Source: CAVRGQ01 sp963720785
Lineage (GTDB): Bacteria; Actinomycetota; Acidimicrobiia; IMCC26256; DASPTH01
Assembly (NCBI GenBank): GCA_963720785.1
Contig: CAVRGQ010000008.1
Location: 62,001-126,000, forward strand
Length of the DNA stretch: 64,000 bases
Reading direction: 5' to 3'
Position numbers and translations under genes: made by a program. The notes beneath the pieces were generated by a model. The model did no database searches. It was not told where the DNA came from and saw nothing but the letters and a program-made list of their open reading frames with translations. Positions 1-9,561 of this stretch are shown piece by piece. How positions within the stretch are numbered: the first letter of the stretch is position 1; each line of letters begins with the position of its first letter.

Positions 1-1102
1 CGATCTGCTTGTCGGCGTTGTTCGGCACCGGCGGGCAGCCGCCCTTCGAGTAGCAGAGCGTCGCGTCGATCTGCAGCGGCGTGCCCTGCCGGAAGCGGTT
101 GAGGATCACCGCGGCGACCTTCGGCGCGTCGGCGCTGCCCCCGGCCTCCGCCTGCACCAGCGACGCCACGACCACCGCCTGCTGCGGCGTGAGCCCCTCG
201 GCCGCGGCAGCGGTGGCGAGGTCGAGGCCGTCGGCGTGCTGGTCGAACTCGTTCACGATCGTCTGCAGGATCTGCTGGTCGGTCTGCTGCTTGCCGACGA
301 AGTAGGTGTCGGGCCAGGTGAAGCCCTCGACCGACTGTTGGGTGCCCTGGTACTTCGACCGCACCGTGCCCGACTGCGCGAGCGCGAGGAAGGCGTCGCG
401 GCTGTGGCCCGGGAGCTGGCCGACCCGGTCGGCGATCTGTTCGAGGCGTAGGCCGGGCGGGAGGGCGAGGGTGTAGTGGTCGCCGACGGCGGCCCCGGGG
501 CCCGCGGCGAGCGCGTCGGCCGCGTCGCCGATGCCCATCCCGGTGGGCAGCCGGTAGGTGCCCGCCTGGAACGTGCCCGCGCCGGACACCTTCGACCAGA
601 GCTGGAAGGCGAGCGACGACCCGATCACGCCCTTGGCCTCCAGCGCGTCGCCGGCCTCCTGGGTGCCCCAGCCCGACTGGATCTCGACGGTCACCGCGGC
701 ACCCTGGCCGCCCGGCGGGTGCAGCTCCCACACCATCCACCCGGCGAACAGGAGGAACGGGAGGAGCAGCAGGAGGAGCACCAACAGCACGGCCAGCCCA
801 CGGCGGCGACGCCGACGGGGCGCGGCCCGCGAACCTGAGCGGGATCCGGTGCGCGACGCCTGCTGCTCGGCGCGGGTGGGAACCGGCGTGTCCAGTGAGG
901 CCGGTTCGGCCTGCGGTTCGGGCGCGTGCTGGCCGTACTCCGGCGGCACGCCCGGCAACGGGCTGCGGCGCGGCGCGAGCGGCGGCCAGGGCTCGTCAGG
1001 GCCGCTGTCGTCAACCGGCGGCAGGTCGGGCGACTGGCCAGGGGACGGGCCGCGTGAAGGCTCGGGCGCGCGCGGAGCCCAGAAGTCTTCGTGATCGGTC
1101 AC
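1..1102 (-). CDS. mltG: Endolytic murein transglycosylase MltG (3' end off the window)
   Basis: MltG cleaves nascent glycan strands at the membrane and so terminates peptidoglycan chains. Read from a GTG at 1102-1100, the frame stays open to the left edge (about 367 codons), so the C-terminus is missing. The first ~95 residues are a Pro/Arg-rich cytoplasmic tail ending in RRRRRRG, followed by one Leu-rich membrane segment (LAVLLVLLLLLPFLLFAGW). The YceG-type domain follows, with VVVASLVQAEAG and AAVILNRFRQGTPLQIDAT, the usual active-site neighbourhood. The GTG overlaps the ruvX stop by 4 bases (GTGA), so translation is probably coupled. The alaS-ruvX-mltG order is common in Actinobacteria. 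The identity is firm; the start is likely. Confidence 0.9.
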   Translation of the reverse strand, partial: MTDHEDFWAPRAPEPSRGPSPGQSPDLPPVDDSGPDEPWPPLAPRRSPLPGVPPEYGQHAPEPQAEPASLDTPVPTRAEQQASRTGSRSGSRAAPRRRRRRGLAVLLVLLLLLLPFLLFAGWMVWELHPPGGQGAAVTVEIQSGWGTQEAGDALEAKGVIGSSLAFQLWSKVSGAGTFQAGTYRLPTGMGIGDAADALAAGPGAAVGDHYTLALPPGLRLEQIADRVGQLPGHSRDAFLALAQSGTVRSKYQGTQQSVEGFTWPDTYFVGKQQTDQQILQTIVNEFDQHADGLDLATAAAAEGLTPQQAVVVASLVQAEAGGSADAPKVAAVILNRFRQGTPLQIDATLCYSKGGCPPVPNNADKQI

Positions 1103-1587
1103 GCGACCGGTCCCCCAGAGGTCTGGGCGTCGAGCCACGACTGCAGCAGCACTGTCGCGGCCGCGGCGTCGACCTGCTCGCGCTTCGCCTTCTGGCGACG
1201 CTGCTTGCGGGGGTGGGCCTGCTGGAGGCCTTGGTGGGCGATCATCGTGGTGAAGCGCTCATCGTAGGTGTCGACCTCGATGCCGAGGTCGCGGGTGAGC
1301 TCCCGCAGCTGCTCCACCTCGGCGAGCGCGGCGCGGGCGGCTTCGCCGAGCTTGCCGGAGAGCGCCCGGGGCAGGCCCACCACGATCACGACGGCCTCGG
1401 CCTCCTGCGCGGCGGCCACGATCTTCCGGCGCTCCGCGACCACGTCGCCGGTGCGCACGATCGTGTCGTACGGCGTCGCGAGGATCGCGGACGGGTCGGA
1501 GAGGGCGAGGCCGATGCGCTTGGCGCCGAGGTCGACGCCGAGGGCGCGCCCGCTGCGGCGCGCCGGCGCGCCGGGCGCGCCGGTCAC
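1099..1587 (-). CDS. ruvX: RuvX/YqgF family RNase H-fold nuclease
   Basis: This 162-residue protein belongs to the YqgF/RuvX family, linked to 16S rRNA 5'-end maturation and proposed as a Holliday-junction resolvase. The N-terminal LGVDLGAKRIGLALSD carries the first acidic residue of the RNase H fold; VIVVGLPRALSGKLG and VDTYDERFTTMIAH supply the next conserved strands. It starts at GTG 1587, overlapping the alaS stop by 4 bases, and its own stop overlaps the mltG start the same way, so alaS, ruvX and mltG are likely one coupled operon. The length is normal for the family. Confidence 0.92.
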   Translation of the reverse strand: MTGAPGAPARRSGRALGVDLGAKRIGLALSDPSAILATPYDTIVRTGDVVAERRKIVAAAQEAEAVVIVVGLPRALSGKLGEAARAALAEVEQLRELTRDLGIEVDTYDERFTTMIAHQGLQQAHPRKQRRQKAKREQVDAAAATVLLQSWLDAQTSGGPVA

Positions 1588-4260
1588 CGCCGGGCGGAGC
1601 GGGCCGCCTCCCCCGCTGCCGTCTCCAGCAACGCGAGCGCGTCGTCGACCGCGTCGACCTTGGGACCGCCGCCCACGACGAGCTCGGGGTTCTTCGCGGT
1701 GCCGCCGCCCAGCGCCTTGGCGGCGTCGCGCGCGATGTCGGCCGCGGACGCGCCGCCGGCCACGAGGTCCTTGCTCACCGCGACGGCCACGCCGGCCTTG
1801 GCGCCGTCGGGACCGAGGCCGACGATCGCGGCGATGCCGCCGCCGTGCTGCGACGCGAGCGCGTCGCGCGTGGCGGTGGCGAGCGTGCGCAGGTCGTCGG
1901 GGGTCATGCCGTCGCGGCGCACCACCACCACACCGTCGGGCGCCGCGGCCGCGAGCTCGGTGGCCTCACCGGCCGCCTGCTTCGCCCGCTCCGCGGCGAG
2001 GGCGCGCTCGAGCTCCTTCACCTGGTCGAGCAGCTTGGTGACGCGGTCGGGCAGCTCGGCGGGCGTGACCTTCAACGTGTCGGCGAGGCCGCGCAGCTGC
2101 GCTTCCTCGTCGGCGATGCGATCGAGCGCGCCGGTGCCGGTGAGCGCCTCGATGCGGCGCAGGTTGGAACCGATCGAGCCCTCGCTCACGATCTTGACCG
2201 GGCCGATGAAGCCGAGCGCGTGCACGTGCGTGCCACCACACAACTCGATCGAGTGTTCCCCCGCCTCGAGCACGCGCACGAGGTCGCCGTACTTGTCGCC
2301 GAAGAAGGCGATCGCGCCGAGTTCGGCCGCGTGGTCCTTGGTGGTCTCGTAGTGGCGCACCGGCGCGTCGCCGAGCACCTCGAGGTTGGCCAGCCGCTCC
2401 ACCTCGTCGAGCTGGGCGCGGGTGACGGCCTCGTGGTGCGAGAAGTCGAAGCGCAGGCGCTCGGGCGACACCATCGAACCCGCCTGCTTCACGTGGGTGC
2501 CGAGCACCTCGCGCAACGCCCAGTGGAGGATGTGCGTGGCGGTGTGGTTGCGGCGGATCGCGTCGCGGCGCGCGCCGTCGATGGTGGCGGTGGCGTCGTC
2601 GCCCTCGGCCAGCTCGCCGGCGACCACCTCGCCGCGGTGCAACACCAGGCCGGGGAGGCCGTACTGCGTGTCGTCGACGCGCACCCGTGCGCCGCCCGAC
2701 GTGAGGCCGTCCCCGACGAGGATGGTCCCGGTGTCGCCGACCTGACCACCGCTCTCCGCGTAGAACGGCGTGCGGTCGAGCACCACGCTGACCGCGGTGC
2801 CCGGCCCCGCAGTGGCGAGCCGGTCGCGCCCGCCGATGATGGCGCGCACCTTCGTGCCGCTGGTCTCGTACTCCTGGCGACCGGTGAAGTCGGTGGGACC
2901 GAGCTCCTCGAGCAGCTCGCGGTAGAGCTCGATCGGTGCGCCCTCGCCCTTGCCGCCCGCGGCCTTGTGCGCTTCCTTGGCCCGGTTGCGTTGATCGGCC
3001 ATGTTGGCGTGGAAGCCGTCGACATCGACCTTGCGCCCACGCTCCTCGGCGATCTCGCGCGTGAGGTCGATCGGGAAGCCGAGTGTGTCGTGCAGGAAGA
3101 AGGCGTCGGCACCGGAGATGTCGGCGGTGGCGACGAGGTCGTCGAGCATCGCGAGACCCCGCGCGAGCGTCTGGCGGAAGCGCTCTTCCTCACGGCCGAC
3201 CACGCTCACCACGAGGTCGCGCTGCTTGACGATGTCGGGGTAGGCGTGGCCCATCGCGCCGACGGTCGCGTCGACGAGCGCGGGCGTGACGAGGTCGTTG
3301 GCCCCGAGCAGGAAGGCGTGGCGCACCGCGCGCCGGATGATGCGCCGCAACACGTAGCCGCGCTCCTCGTTCGAGGGCACCACGCCGTCGGTGACGAGGA
3401 AGGTCATCGTGCGGCCGTGCTCGGCGAGGATGCGCAACGAGACGTCGGCGTCGCCGCCCGGGTAGCCGCCGTAGGTGGTGCCGGTCACCTGCTCCGCGGC
3501 CGCGATCAGCGGCAGGAAGACGTCGATGTCCCACGAGGTGGACACGCCCTGCAGCACGGCGAGGTTGCGCTCGAGCCCCGCGCCGGTGTCGACGCTCGGC
3601 GCGGGCAGCGGCACCAGCTCGCCGTCGGGCTCGCGCGTCGTACTGCATGAACACGAGGTTCCAGATCTCGACGTAGCGGACGTCGTTCTTCGCGGGGCCG
3701 CCGCCGTCGCCGAACTCCGGGCCGAGGTCCCAGAAGATCTCCGAGCTCGGACCGCACGGGCCGGTGTCGGCCATGCGCCAGAAGTTGTCGTCGCCGAGGC
3801 GCTGGATGCGCTCCTGCGGCACCCCCACCTCGTCGCGCCAGATGGCCTCGGCTTCGTCGTCGGTGGTGTGGACGGTGACCCACAGGCGCTCGGCGTCGAG
3901 CTGGAGCACCTCGGTGTAGAACTCCCACGCCCAGCGGATGGCGTCGTGCTTGAAGTAGTCGCCGAAGCTGAAGTTGCCCAGCATCTCGAAGAAGGTGAAG
4001 TGGCGCGTGGTGCGGCCCACCTCTTCGAGGTCGTTGTGCTTGCCACCCGCGCGCACGCACTTCTGTACCGACGCGGCGCGCTTGTAGGGCGGCGTCTCGT
4101 CACCGACGAAGTAGGGCTTGAACGGGACCATGCCCGAGTTCGTGAACAGCAGGGTGTCGTCGTGCGGGATCAGGCTCGACGACACGACGGGGGTGTGACC
4201 GCGCGCCGCGAAGAAGTCGAGGAAGGCGTCACGCAGTTCGTCGGCGGTACGGGGCGGCAC
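1584..4260 (-). CDS. alaS: Alanyl-tRNA synthetase (one frameshift)
   Basis: AlaRS charges tRNA-Ala and edits mischarged Ser and Gly. The class II core is at the N-terminus (LLFTNSGMVPFKPYFVG, then RHFTFFEMLGNFSFGDYFKH). The editing domain carries HTATHILHWALREVLG and the zinc motif CGGTHV, and a C-terminal DHHA1 domain follows. The total of about 892 residues is normal. Near 3631-3640, after FMQYD, the frame shifts by one base: the expected REPDGELVPLP lies one frame over, consistent with one extra base in a GCGCG run. I read this as a sequence error because both halves are fully conserved. The start is GTG 4260, four bases after the stop of the small upstream gene. Confidence 0.93.
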
Positions 4261-4263
4261 GGG

Positions 4264-4584
4264 TCAAAGGGTAGTTGGCGGATCAACGGGCCCGATCCGC
4301 CCTTTGGCCGATCGTTCGGCCGCTCGTCCGGGCTGGCGGGCTCGCAACCCGTCGTTGCGAAGTTCTGCCTCGCGTTCCTTCGCCGCGGACCGTCCGTCGT
4401 CGACCGCGGCCGCGAGCTGGTCGCGCATGCGGGTGAGGCTGTCGACAACCTTCTCCTGCGTGCGGTCGACCACCGCGTTCGGCTTGTAGCGCTCCATCTG
4501 CTGCTTCGCCTTGCGCGCGGCCACCACCGTGGTGCCCACTCCGGCAGCGAAGCCGACCGTCATCCAGGTCACGCGCTTGAACAC
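4264..4584 (-). CDS. Small membrane-anchored protein (DUF6167-like)
   Basis: A 106-residue protein with one N-terminal hydrophobic segment (VTWMTVGFAAGVGTTVVAA), then a charged helical region rich in Lys, Glu and Arg (QQMERYKPNAVVDRTQEKV) and a disordered tail. It sits directly between the DUF948-like gene and alaS, where actinobacteria often carry a small gene of this type; the family name rests on position and layout, not on a search. GTG start at 4584. Its function is unknown; a peripheral envelope role is only a guess. Confidence 0.6.
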   Translation of the reverse strand: MFKRVTWMTVGFAAGVGTTVVAARKAKQQMERYKPNAVVDRTQEKVVDSLTRMRDQLAAAVDDGRSAAKEREAELRNDGLRARQPGRAAERSAKGRIGPVDPPTTL

Positions 4585-4587
4585 GGG

Positions 4588-5004
4588 TTACGAGGCCTTC
4601 CTCGAGTTCTTGGACGAGCGCTTGGAGCCGCGCCGTTCGCGCGGCTCGGGCTCTCCCCCGGCGAGGCGCTGCACGGCACGCTTGGTGCCGGTGCCGACGG
4701 CCATGGCCTTCACCACCGGGTTCGTGAACGTGCGGTACGCGAGGTCGGAGGCGGCGTCGACCCGGTCGGTGACCCGCTCGGCGCCGCTGACGATCGCGTC
4801 GATGCGGTCGAGCTCGTAGTCGGCGCCGCGCACCGCGGCGCGCAACTCCTCGAGCAGCGGCTCGGCCTGGGCCCGGAAGTCGATGGCGGTGTCGCGCACG
4901 TCACGCGCCGCCCGGTCGAGGCGCACGATCATCACGACGAGCACCACGAGCGCGACGAGGCACGCCTGCGCACCGATGATCGCCGCCCATTCGCCACCGG
5001 TCAT
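4588..5004 (-). CDS. DUF948-like membrane protein
   Basis: A 138-residue protein with a membrane helix at about residues 8-28 (IIGAQACLVALVVLVVMIVRL), then an amphipathic helical stretch that resembles DUF948 proteins (RDTAIDFRAQAEPLLEELRA) and a basic C-terminus. It lies between rarA and the DUF6167-like gene with only 3 bases to the next gene, so it is cotranscribed toward alaS. DUF948 proteins are common in Firmicutes and Actinobacteria and have no defined biochemical role. Confidence 0.65.
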   Translation of the reverse strand: MTGGEWAAIIGAQACLVALVVLVVMIVRLDRAARDVRDTAIDFRAQAEPLLEELRAAVRGADYELDRIDAIVSGAERVTDRVDAASDLAYRTFTNPVVKAMAVGTGTKRAVQRLAGGEPEPRERRGSKRSSKNSRKAS

Positions 5005-5030
5005 GCGCCACGATCATCAGTCCGGCCTCG

Positions 5031-6354
5031 CTACCGCTCGTCTGCCTGGCCGTGCGGGCCGGGTCGTCGATCCACGTCTGCACCTCGTCCTGTCGGCTGC
5101 CAGTACGGCTCGGCCGCGTCCTCGATCTCGCTCGGCCGGTACTGCTGGTCGACCCAACCCTGGGGCTCGTCGTGCGGGTAGACGTACCCCTGGCCGTGCC
5201 CGAGCTTCGCCGCGCCAGGGTAATGGGCGTCCCGGAGATGGGGAGGGACCGAACCGGCCGGGCGGTCGCGCACGTCGGCCGTCGCCGCCCCCAGCGCGGT
5301 GGTGACCGAGTTCGACTTGGGCGCGGTGGCCAGGTACACGACCGCGTGGGCGAGGTTGAGCTGGGCCTCGGGGAGGCCGACGAACTCGACGGCACGCGCA
5401 GCGGCGTCGGCGACCACCAGCCCGTGTGGATCGGCCATCCCGACGTCTTCCGAGGCGAGGATCACGAGCCGCCGGGCGATGAGCCGGGCGTCCTCCCCCG
5501 CCGTGAGCATGCGGGCCAGCCAGTAGAGACCGGCGTCGACGTCGGAACCGCGGATGCTCTTGATGAACGCGCTGAGCACGTCGTAGTGCTCGTCGTCGCC
5601 GTAGCGGATGGCCCGGAGCGCGAGCGCGGCCTCGGTGTCGGCGAGGGTGATCGCGTCACGGCCCGACTCCGCGGCGAGCGCGGCCGCGACCTCGAGTGAG
5701 GTGAGCACGTGGCGGGCGTCGCCGTCGGAGCGGTCGACGAGGTGCGCGAGCGCATCGTCGTCGATCGTGAGGTGCTCCTCGCCGAGCCCGCGGGTGTCGT
5801 CGGTGAGGGCGCGCAGCATGAGCTCGTGGAGGTCGTCGGCGGTGAGCGACTCGAGCCGGAACAGCGTGGAGCGCGACAGGAGCGGGCTGGTGAGCGAGAA
5901 GTAGGGGTTCTCGGTGGTGGCGCCCACCAGCACGAGCAGCCCCTCCTCGACGTGGGGCAGGAGGGCGTCCTGCTGGGTGCGGTTGAAGCGGTGCACCTCG
6001 TCGAGGAACAGGATGGTGCCCTTGCCGTGCTCGCCGGCCCGGGCCCGGGCCCGCTCCGCGACCTCGCGCACGTCCTTCACCCCGGCGGTCACCGCGGAGA
6101 GTGGTTCGAACGCCTTGCTGGTGGCGCCGGCCACGAGGCGGGCGATGGTGGTCTTGCCGGTGCCCGGGCGGGCCCCAGAGGATCACCGAGGAGAGGCGGT
6201 CGGCCTCGATCAGCACCCGGAGCGGGCGGCCCGGGCCCAACAGGTGTTGCTGGCCCACGACGTCGTCGAGGGTGCGGGGCCGGAGGCGGGCGGCCAGCGG
6301 GGCCCGCCGCTCCAGGCGCTGCGCCACCGCGGCGCTGAAGAGGTCGTCGGCCAC
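5031..6354 (-). CDS. rarA: Replication-associated recombination protein RarA (MgsA), one frameshift
   Basis: RarA is an AAA+ ATPase related to RuvB and the clamp loader, acting at stalled replication forks. Visible parts: N-terminal LFSAAVAQRLERRAPLA and DVVGQQHLL; Walker A GPPGTGKTT (after correction); Walker B LFLDEVHRFNRTQQDALLP; sensor region GATTENPYFSL; and the C-terminal tetramerisation domain with YPHDEPQGWVDQQYRP. About 441 residues, normal. One extra G in the CCCGGGCACC stretch around 6164-6170 breaks the Walker A region; I take it as a sequence error. The start is GTG 6354, just outside the ECF sigma promoter region on the other strand. Confidence 0.92.
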
Positions 6355-6405
6355 GAGTCGATCGTAGGCGGGCCGGTCGGCGCCAGAAATTTTCACGGAG
6401 GGTGT

Positions 6406-6430
6406 CAACCTCCGGGACTGCCCCTGCGTA
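6406..6430 (+). promoter_or_regulatory. Candidate ECF-type promoter of the sigma factor gene
   Basis: CAACC at 6406-6410 and CGTA at 6427-6430 are 16 bases apart, the spacing and general form of ECF-sigma promoters, which often drive their own genes. A 6-bp inverted repeat (CGGAGG ... CCTCCG) flanks the -35 part. If this is the promoter, the ATG at 6430 falls on the -10 element, so translation would begin at ATG 6499. Confidence 0.35.
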
Positions 6431-6498
6431 TGGTGAGCGTGGCAGTGGCACTGGAAGACCGGCGAAACGCCCTCGGCGGAGACGGAACTGCGGACGAG

Positions 6499-7011
6499 AT
6501 GTCCGTCGCTCCGATCTCGATCGATCTCGTCTTCGAAGACGCCTTCGAGGACCTCTACGGTCGCGCCTACGGGGTCGCCTACCAGCTGCTCGGACGCCGC
6601 ACGGAAGCCGAGGACGTCGCCCAGGAGGCGCTCGCCCGGGCTTTCGTGCACTGGCGCAAGATCCGGGGCTACGCGGAAGCGTGGGTCGTGCGGGTGGCCG
6701 GGAACCTGGCCATCGACACGTGGCGCAAGCGTCGCCACGTCGACGAGCACCGCTCGACCGACGACACGCCCGGAATCGATGGGGCGGTCGCCCCGGCGCC
6801 GTCCGCGCTGCGGGTCGATCTGCACCAGGCGCTGGCACAGCTCTCGAAGCGCCAGCGTGAAGTGCTCGTGCTGCGGTTCCTCGCCGATCTGCCGGAGGCC
6901 GACGTCGCTCGCGCCCTCGGCTGCTCGGTCGGTTCCGTGAAGCAGCACGCCAGCCGCGGGCTCGCCACGCTCCGCACCTCCATGGGTACTGCCGACGAGG
7001 AGATCCTCTGA
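6499..7011 (+). CDS. ECF-family RNA polymerase sigma factor (SigE-like)
   Basis: About 170 residues from ATG 6499. Region 2 is FEDLYGRAYGVAYQLLG ... EAEDVAQEALARAFVHW, and region 4 carries a helix-turn-helix (LSKRQREVLVLRFLADLPEA, then GCSVGSVKQHASRGLATLR). These are the standard domains of group 4 sigma factors. An in-frame ATG at 6430 is possible, but it would sit on the putative -10 element. The stop TGA overlaps the ATG of the next gene by one base, so the next protein is probably its functional partner, perhaps an anti-sigma factor. Confidence 0.88.
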   Translation: MSVAPISIDLVFEDAFEDLYGRAYGVAYQLLGRRTEAEDVAQEALARAFVHWRKIRGYAEAWVVRVAGNLAIDTWRKRRHVDEHRSTDDTPGIDGAVAPAPSALRVDLHQALAQLSKRQREVLVLRFLADLPEADVARALGCSVGSVKQHASRGLATLRTSMGTADEEIL

Positions 7012-7628
7012 TGTTCACCGACAACGACCTCCGCGATCCCGCTCCTCCCACCCCCGGCGCCCCCGAGCGCGCCAAGGTGGCCGTGCGAGCCAAGCAGATC
7101 AAACGCAACCGTCGCCTCACCGCTGCTGGTGGCGCACTGGGCCTCGTGGCCGTGATGTCGCTGGGTGCCGTGGCGCTCAGCGGCGGCGGCTCGTCCGGCC
7201 CGGGCACCAGCCGGGTCGAGGTCGCCGGCGCCTCCGTCGAGCGTGAGACCACCGTGCCCACCACGGTCGCTCCCGTGCCCGACACCACGCCGGCCCCCGA
7301 GGTCACCACCGACACGAACTCGCAGGCGACCACGCAGGAGACCCCCGCGGTCACCGAGGCCCCGGCCCCGGCGCCCTCGGTGTTCACCATCTCGGGCACC
7401 GTCTCGGGCGTGCCGGCCGGCGCGACCCTCACCGTGTCGCTCCGCGGCGCGAACGGCACGTTCAGCGCAGTGGCCGACGGTTCGGGCAACTTCTCGATCG
7501 GTGGCGTGCCCGCCGGTGACTACTCGGCCGACTACTCGTGGGTGTCGTCCGACGGCAGCGCCTCGCAGGTCGGACGCCTTCCGGCGGTCACGGTGAGCGG
7601 CGACGCCAACGTGAGCTTCTCGCTCTGA
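7011..7628 (+). CDS. Single-pass membrane protein with extracellular Ig-like/CNA-B-like domain, coupled to the sigma factor
   Basis: 205 residues: a cytoplasmic N-terminus of ~38 residues with basic RAKQIKRNRRL, one membrane helix (AAGGALGLVAVMSLGAVAL), a ~70-residue Thr/Pro/Glu-rich linker, then a small beta-rich domain (FTISGTVSGVPAGATLTVSL ... VPAGDYSADYSW) like carboxypeptidase regulatory or prealbumin-like repeats. Translational overlap with the sigma gene suggests it senses or transmits an envelope signal. It lacks a recognisable zinc anti-sigma motif, so an anti-sigma role is inference from position. Confidence 0.7.
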   Translation: MFTDNDLRDPAPPTPGAPERAKVAVRAKQIKRNRRLTAAGGALGLVAVMSLGAVALSGGGSSGPGTSRVEVAGASVERETTVPTTVAPVPDTTPAPEVTTDTNSQATTQETPAVTEAPAPAPSVFTISGTVSGVPAGATLTVSLRGANGTFSAVADGSGNFSIGGVPAGDYSADYSWVSSDGSASQVGRLPAVTVSGDANVSFSL

Positions 7629-7632
7629 CCTC

Positions 7633-7653
7633 CACGACCGCCTCGCGGTCGTG
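7633..7653 (+). terminator. Hairpin after the sigma operon
   Basis: CACGACCGC, loop CTC, GCGGTCGTG: a perfect 9-bp stem starting 5 bases after the stop at 7628. There is no T tract, as is usual for GC-rich actinobacterial terminators. Confidence 0.6.
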
Positions 7654-7671
7654 CCCCCACGACCCGTCGAC

Positions 7672-7721
7672 CCTCGCCCCGACCGGACCGCCCCGCCCTG
7701 CGCTCCCTGGTCGGGGCGAGG
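7672..7721. terminator. Long inverted repeat between convergent operons
   Basis: CCTCGCCCCGACC at 7672-7684 pairs perfectly with GGTCGGGGCGAGG at 7709-7721 (13 bp, 24-base loop). It lies between the convergent sigma operon and aspS, so it can serve both strands. Confidence 0.6.
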
Positions 7722-7795
7722 CGCGTCCTGATCTCTCCCGCGACGTTGCGTCGTTCGCATCCCGATAAGGGCTTGGACCGACGCAAGTTCGAGGG

Positions 7796-9554
7796 CTACT
7801 TGACGGCTTTGGGGGCGACGCGGAGGCCGAGCTCCTGGAGCTGGGCGGCGTCGATGGGGCCGGGCGCGCCCGTGAGCGGATCCGCACCCGACTGGGTCTT
7901 CGGGAACGCGATGACCTCGCGGATGTTCTCCTCGCCCGCGAGGATCGCAGTGAGGCGGTCGATGCCGAACGCGAAGCCCGCGTGCGGCGGCGCGCCGTAG
8001 CGGAAGGCGTCGAGCAGGAACCCGAAGCGCGACTGCTGCTCCTCGGGCGAGATGCCGAGCAGGTCGAAGATCCGCTGACTGCACGTCGGGGCGGTGGATA
8101 CGCACGGATGCCCGAGCCGAGCTCCCAGCCGTTGACCACGAGGTCGTAGGCCTGCGAGCGCACGGCGAGGAGCTCCTCGCCGGTGCCGTGCTCGAGCAGC
8201 TCGACGTCGTCGGGGTGCGGCATCGTGAACGGGTGGTGGGCCGGGATGGGCTTGCCGTCGTCGCTGATGCCCTCGAACAAGCGGGAAGTCGACGACCCAG
8301 AGGAACTGGAAGCCGCCCTCGTTCACCGGCGGCCGGCCGAGGTCGACGCGCAGGGTGCCGAGCACGTGGTCGACCACGCGCCGCTCCCCGCCGCGAGGAG
8401 CAGGAGGTCGCCGGGGACCGCGCCCATCGTGTCGACGAGGCCGAGCTGCTCGGCCTCCGAGAGGAACTTGGCGACCGGCGCGTCGAGCACGCCGCCGTCC
8501 TGCACGCGCATCCACACGAGGCCACCGGCGCCGAGCTTCTTCGCCCGTTCGATGAGCTTGTCGAGCTGCGCGCGCGACATGTCGCCCTGGCCGCTGACGA
8601 GGATGCCCTTCACCACCGGGGCCTGGAACGCACGGAACTCGGTGGCGCCGAACACCTCGCCGAGGTCGGTCAGCTGCATGCCGAAGCGGGTGTCGGGCTT
8701 GTCGGAGCCGTAGCGGTCCTGCGCTTCGTGCCACGTGATCGTGGGGATGTCGCCGGGACGCTCGCCGGTGACGGCCTCCACCGCGTCGCGCACCGACTCG
8801 CCGATGACGCGCCATCACGTCGTTCGCGTCGACGAAGCTCATCTCGGCGTCGAGCTGCATGAACTCGAACTGGCGATCGGCGCGCAGGTCCTCGTCGCGC
8901 ATGCAGCGGGCGATCTGGTAGTAGCGGTCGATGCCGCCGACCATCAGCAGCTGCTTGAACAGCTGCGGGCTCTGCGGCAGCGCGTAGAACTCGCCGGGCG
9001 ACAAACGCGACGGCACGACGAAGTCGCGCGCGCCCTCCGGGGTGGACGCGATGAGCATCGGCGTCTCGATCTCCACGAAGTCCTGCGCGTCGAGCGAACG
9101 GCGCAGCGCGCCGTTGACCTTCGCCCGGACCCGCAGGTTGCGCTGGAGGCGCGAACGGCGCAGGTCGAGGTAGCGGTGGCGCAGGCGCAGCGTCTCGTCG
9201 GCGTCGATACGGTCGTCGATGGGGAACGGCGGCGTCTCGGACTCGTTGAGCACCTCGAGCTGCGCCGCGGCGATCTCGATCTCGCCGGTGGGCAGGCCCT
9301 CGTTGACCGTGCCCTCGGGGCGCGGGCGCACCGCGCCGCTGATCCGCACGACCCACTCGCTGCGCACGCGGTGCACGTCGGCGCCGCCGGGCTGCTCGGG
9401 GTCGACGACCACCTGCACCATGCCCGCGGTGTCGCGCACGTCGAGGAACACCACGCCGCCGTGGTCGCGCCGGCTGTCGACCCAGCCGCACACCACGACG
9501 TCGCGGCCGACGTCGCTGCTCCGCAGGTCACCTGCCGCGGTCGGTTCGCATCAT
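7796..9554 (-). CDS. aspS: Aspartyl-tRNA synthetase (several frameshifts)
   Basis: Class II AspRS, about 586 residues: N-terminal OB domain (VVVCGWVDSRRDHGGVVFLD), catalytic core (RHRYLDLRR, PQLFKQLLMVGGIDRYYQIA), the bacterial GAD insertion, and motif 3 (GFAFGIDRLTAILAG). The coding path changes frame near 9533, 8813, 8387, 8281, 8115 and 8085, with one-base gains at most sites and a one-base loss in a C run at 8386-8389; the pieces rejoin into an uninterrupted conserved protein. I infer sequence error. After the first correction the start is ATG 9554 or 9551 (MMRTDR), 7 bases after the hisS stop, so hisS and aspS are one operon. No amidotransferase genes are seen here. Confidence 0.9.
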
Positions 9555-9561
9555 CTCGCCG

